Assembly (NCBI GenBank): GCA_045578425.1
Contig: JAZNKF010000036.1
Location: 1 to 64,000 of the forward strand
Source of the DNA: RGIG3009 sp045578425
Lineage (GTDB): Bacteria; Bacillota; Clostridia; Oscillospirales; Acutalibacteraceae
Direction of reading: 5' to 3'
DNA length: 64,000 bases
In this document: piece by piece, positions 63,201 through 64,000 of the stretch
Position numbering within the stretch: the first letter of the stretch is position 1
How the letters are laid out: each line of letters begins with the position of its first letter
The notes under the pieces: model-generated
Databases searched by the model: none
Told to the model about the DNA's origin: nothing
Seen by the model: the letters and a program-made list of their open reading frames with translations, nothing else
Position numbers and translations under genes: made by a program

Positions 63201-64000
63201 CATCGCCTGTTTCAAACTCACCATAAGCTTTCCAAAGGCCGCCTTGTGTATAGGTGCCACCGTTCTTGCTTTTGGAACCGGTGACATAGCCCGATTGACC
63301 CGTTACGGTGACACCACCGGTCTGCCGGTTGCCGGAATAGGTTGCGGAAACAGAAACCGTGTTATTGTTATATGTTAAAAAGTTATCATAAGTTATGGAA
63401 ACTCTTTCGTAATAATTGCCGTTCCATACCCAATCCCTTTCGGTTTCTTGCAAAGTGGTGGTGTAGTGTGCCAACGGAAGAATAACCGTTGCCGTATTCA
63501 ACGTTGCATTATTACTTGTGGAAGCGTTACCCGAATACAAAACCACACTTACGCGGCTGTCCGAATTTTCGAGCAACGTGGTGATTGCTCGGTTGGTTGC
63601 CCGTACCATGGTTTCCACTTCATCGCCGGACATAGAGTTAGACAAGTCCAATATGAATACAGTATCCGCAGGAACAGAAGTTTGACCTGTTATTTGCGTG
63701 GTCGAACCAACTGCCGATAAGGATACCATAAAATTGTCGTTACCGAATTTGTCTTTTCCAAAAGAAAGTTTATCGGCAATATCGTAAAAATAACTGTTTT
63801 GTGCCACAGCCTCTGTTGCTGTGTAGACCGATTTGTCAAGATAGATACCACCGGCGTAGCGACTGCTATCTGTCGGGAACCACGTTTTCCAATTGTCAAC
63901 CGTTTTGGGGTCAGCAACACTGCTCGACGGACTTGCCGCCGCAATATTAACAATTGGCATCGTACCAAACAAAATCGTTACCGCAAGAAGTACGGATAAC
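57208..64000 (-). CDS. Giant sortase-anchored vWA adhesin/pilin, partial at right edge
   Basis: The gene runs off the window; the reading frame stays open to base 64000, so the apparent TTG start at 63972 is inside the signal peptide (LSVLLAVTILFGTMPIVNIA). At least 2263 residues are visible. After the signal peptide comes a von Willebrand A domain with a MIDAS motif DLSNSMS (~115), a ~400-residue unassigned segment, then ten Spy0128/FctA-type repeats (~880-2165). Each begins near a Lys (GTK, GVK) and ends at FxNxY, with an internal Glu, the triad for intramolecular isopeptide bonds. A Pro/Glu/Asp repeat stalk (PDEPQV) precedes a non-canonical sortase signal SPKTG, a membrane helix and a KKIKERQ tail. 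It is a major surface adhesin or pilus tip candidate. Confidence 0.92.
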   Translation of the reverse strand, partial: LSVLLAVTILFGTMPIVNIAAASPSSSVADPKTVDNWKTWFPTDSSRYAGGIYLDKSVYTATEAVAQNSYFYDIADKLSFGKDKFGNDNFMVSLSAVGSTTQITGQTSVPADTVFILDLSNSMSGDEVETMVRATNRAITTLLENSDSRVSVVLYSGNASTSNNATLNTATVILPLAHYTTTLQETERDWVWNGNYYERVSITYDNFLTYNNNTVSVSATYSGNRQTGGVTVTGQSGYVTGSKSKNGGTYTQGGLWKAYGEFETGDATKTAAGLQRKPIVVLMTDGAPTVATTNYDNVGTSNVGRGSGTSASTSFLVQMTASWMKANLKTKYNGSDPLFYTLGLGVGNDSNAVGVLNPAATNNPSAEYWNDFAADGTVSNITFSSAASGTTGSGPITGDQTAIVRNYVDKYYSADDADELSQMFSSIVEEIGAQLKNYPTLISGGNPTQDGYISFTDEIGGFMEVKSIKGIHIGEGSLVTGGMFADYVMNGKIGVPSTGQLTSLGTTLIDALETRFDLTETQALQLLNSAVSNGYISYTNTTNFSNYVMWYADANNEFLQPYTETTRVAPANAKYKVKSYFYLGSATGEAGTDTDMLYILIRVREDLQTGVQIVDANMPASLLPLVTYTIEIEENSGTTTVKSMTNNLTDIHPACLLFEVGLKDTINPYTLEETIKALEDNYGYVYERNADGTYYFYTNRWKTDAIGSTPSSIFTVPAEQDLPTGIYDHGLIGSTEAHFHPAVDNRRYYYTEDTPVLYKDGNNYLPYTGTAHPTGNNYYHIYEWVVGNATGASVESNYNPILSEALSKAQPTANGWVIPKGTPKRYFGEVEGDLHSGHVDKTDKTITNTLGWSLHPASSYESSGAAQGYHIFGYLGNNGRITAVPAQGLRLTKTIGDEVAGGPTTFTFKITLSVDGTFDYHLVKADGTPPENGTKTTQNKVLTVSLKEGEVLYIAGIPETTTYTVEEVYTAEYVGSAVNANGSIAANTFAHVDFVNNPRGAGGLLVSKEITHPFGTTIIPENLTKEAFDVTVTFAGEAAALAKITATDGTNPVTSQDGGETFAFKLKDDEDVLFTNIPEGVTYRVEETIATEQKGYTFDSTNSIGLSGTISANTQSKAEIINRYQFEKVQDFEVKVNGTKTVDETNTLTWTNETFEIALYKVNIETGVNEPVGTVQTVSKANPQYQFVLNESVLTLNAIGTYHFHIVEVIPTTTITNMAYDKTVGAFTITVNDENADGYLEITSVTSDVGNTITDAGDTDSNTYTVEKNFVNRFNAANVAIPVQKNIVDGNNVPVANISKAGFVFGLYSGNNLVYTAATDANGLATFNVPVKEGESFTYTLREIKPAVNSGIIGMTYDVNSAYTVNVFWTTGESSPEYTVVGTTGTPIITNTYDNSVTATPDIVLNGVKTLNGSGLRDGDTFTFELYETNADFIVTGSYLNSVTVSHLNNAITFTIPGIKTAGTHYYLVKEVNAGAVSNGVGYDATEYHIMVNVVKEFDGNKVILKNDSVAVHKTGAGTVTQNDISFNNTYTINDTEEVILSGTKKLEGRNLIADEFEFVLYDETGTEIDSVKNGADGKFTFEKLTFAAVGTHRFTVKERIPQEALTNGSLNGVVYDDQTVYTVDIVITDDRMGGLSKSVTVNNQPYADSLIVFNNTYSATAGSVTLSGTKTLEGREFKDTDRFYFELYAADDNFNITSDTPVETSVATVKQGGNTSDYSITLNYIDGQEGIHKYVLVEKIPTQDKAGIGYDANEYYVTIMVIDNYMGQLVATAIDIAHAGDLSTPAADELDFKNVYSPAPTTYVITGQKDYNQTLTDGMFEFVLAGEQGEIETVKNSGNGFSFSAVELTEAKTYTFTVKEVNAGSTIKGITYDNAVYTIKVPVVDDLMGNLSVVTADVEIIKDNDAAQDILFTNSYEADATDVIKITATKSIEGKTLEAEEFTFELYEANKDGEKKGKAISVAQNAANGAIAFDKELTFKKTGIYNFVVVEKNTDNARVTFDSSVFVVSVDVKDNGEGKLYVDSVTYTEDGKAAESIAFKNVYTPKPEDITLAVSVNKTVKNIGSEKLSPENFEFVLKGDGNKTEQKRKTDKDGKLVFSLNYTEEDIGKTYHYTVEEVNDKRDNVKYSEEVYQVSVAVTLGNDNTLQATITVDEQAVNEVSLAFENVYDYTPKQPQPPKPIDPPKEPEKPEDPDEPQVPDEPQVPDEPQVPDEPEVPDEPEVPESPKTGDNFNINLWLAILFVSGVGVFGTRTALKKIKERQ
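57329..57436 (-). repeat. 18-bp tandem repeat encoding the PDEPQV stalk
   Basis: Six nearly identical 18-base units (GGAACTTGAGGTTCATCG-type) start at 57329, 57347, 57365, 57383, 57401 and 57419. They encode the wall-spanning hexapeptide PDEP(Q/E)V. Copy number may vary between strains. Confidence 0.85.

Overview
The window comes from a low-to-moderate GC, endospore-forming member of the Firmicutes, most likely a clostridial lineage close to the Oscillospirales/Ruminococcaceae (inference). The evidence is the sporulation genes (spo0A fragment, spoIVB, spoIIID, gerW/ytfJ), the SCIFF RiPP peptide with its radical SAM maturase (a hallmark of Clostridia), the PASTA kinase/phosphatase pair, and the conserved Firmicutes block yicC-remA-gmk-rpoZ-priA-def-fmt-rsmB-rlmN-stp-stk-rsgA. 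I see no rRNA, tRNA, CRISPR array, transposase or phage gene.

Layout. 1-5.9 kb: a 5'-terminal spo0A fragment and spoIVB, normally neighbours, are separated by a sugar-phosphate cassette (AP-superfamily phosphodiesterase, SorC-type regulator, class II aldolase, SorE-like dehydrogenase) with a clear promoter and operator. 6-7.4 kb: an unknown cysteine-rich protein, pyrR and spoIIID. 7.4-13.8 kb: leftward run of a YnbB-like PLP enzyme, a GNAT, two M42 aminopeptidases, murD and a DUF368 lipid-carrier flippase. 14-16.6 kb: rightward HD hydrolase, rlmD and a CDF zinc exporter. 16.6-18.1 kb: a small islet (DUF2085 and zinc-ribbon proteins plus a hairpin mosaic) bounded by inverted copies of a ~36-bp repeat. 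18.1-21.7 kb: maltose-type ABC importer without its ATPase. 21.8-27.5 kb: SDR, dCMP deaminase, mutY, ArsC/Spx-like protein, prfC, cca. 27.5-30.5 kb: SCIFF locus (scfA, scfB) with a translationally coupled PLP decarboxylase-like gene. 30.6-42.7 kb: translation, rRNA modification and Ser/Thr signalling superoperon. 42.7-45.9 kb: three biotin-dependent transcarboxylase-type subunits. 46-51.4 kb: pseudouridine synthase, D,D-carboxypeptidase, gerW/ytfI, scpAB and an M50 protease. 51.6-55.5 kb: rpmB, pncB, an AraC regulator and a Gfo/Idh oxidoreductase. 55.6-57.1 kb: glnA. 57.2-64 kb: a giant sortase-anchored vWA adhesin that runs off the right edge.

Most genes are housekeeping, and many stop/start codons overlap, which implies translational coupling. 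The parts most worth a second look are the SCIFF locus with its internal terminator and coupled PLP enzyme, the inserted sugar cassette with its palindromic operator, the hairpin over the spoIIID ribosome-binding site, the inverted-repeat islet at 16.6-18.1 kb, the transcarboxylase-like gene set, and the ten-repeat isopeptide adhesin. Everything was read by eye from sequence; family names come from recognised motifs and no database search was run.
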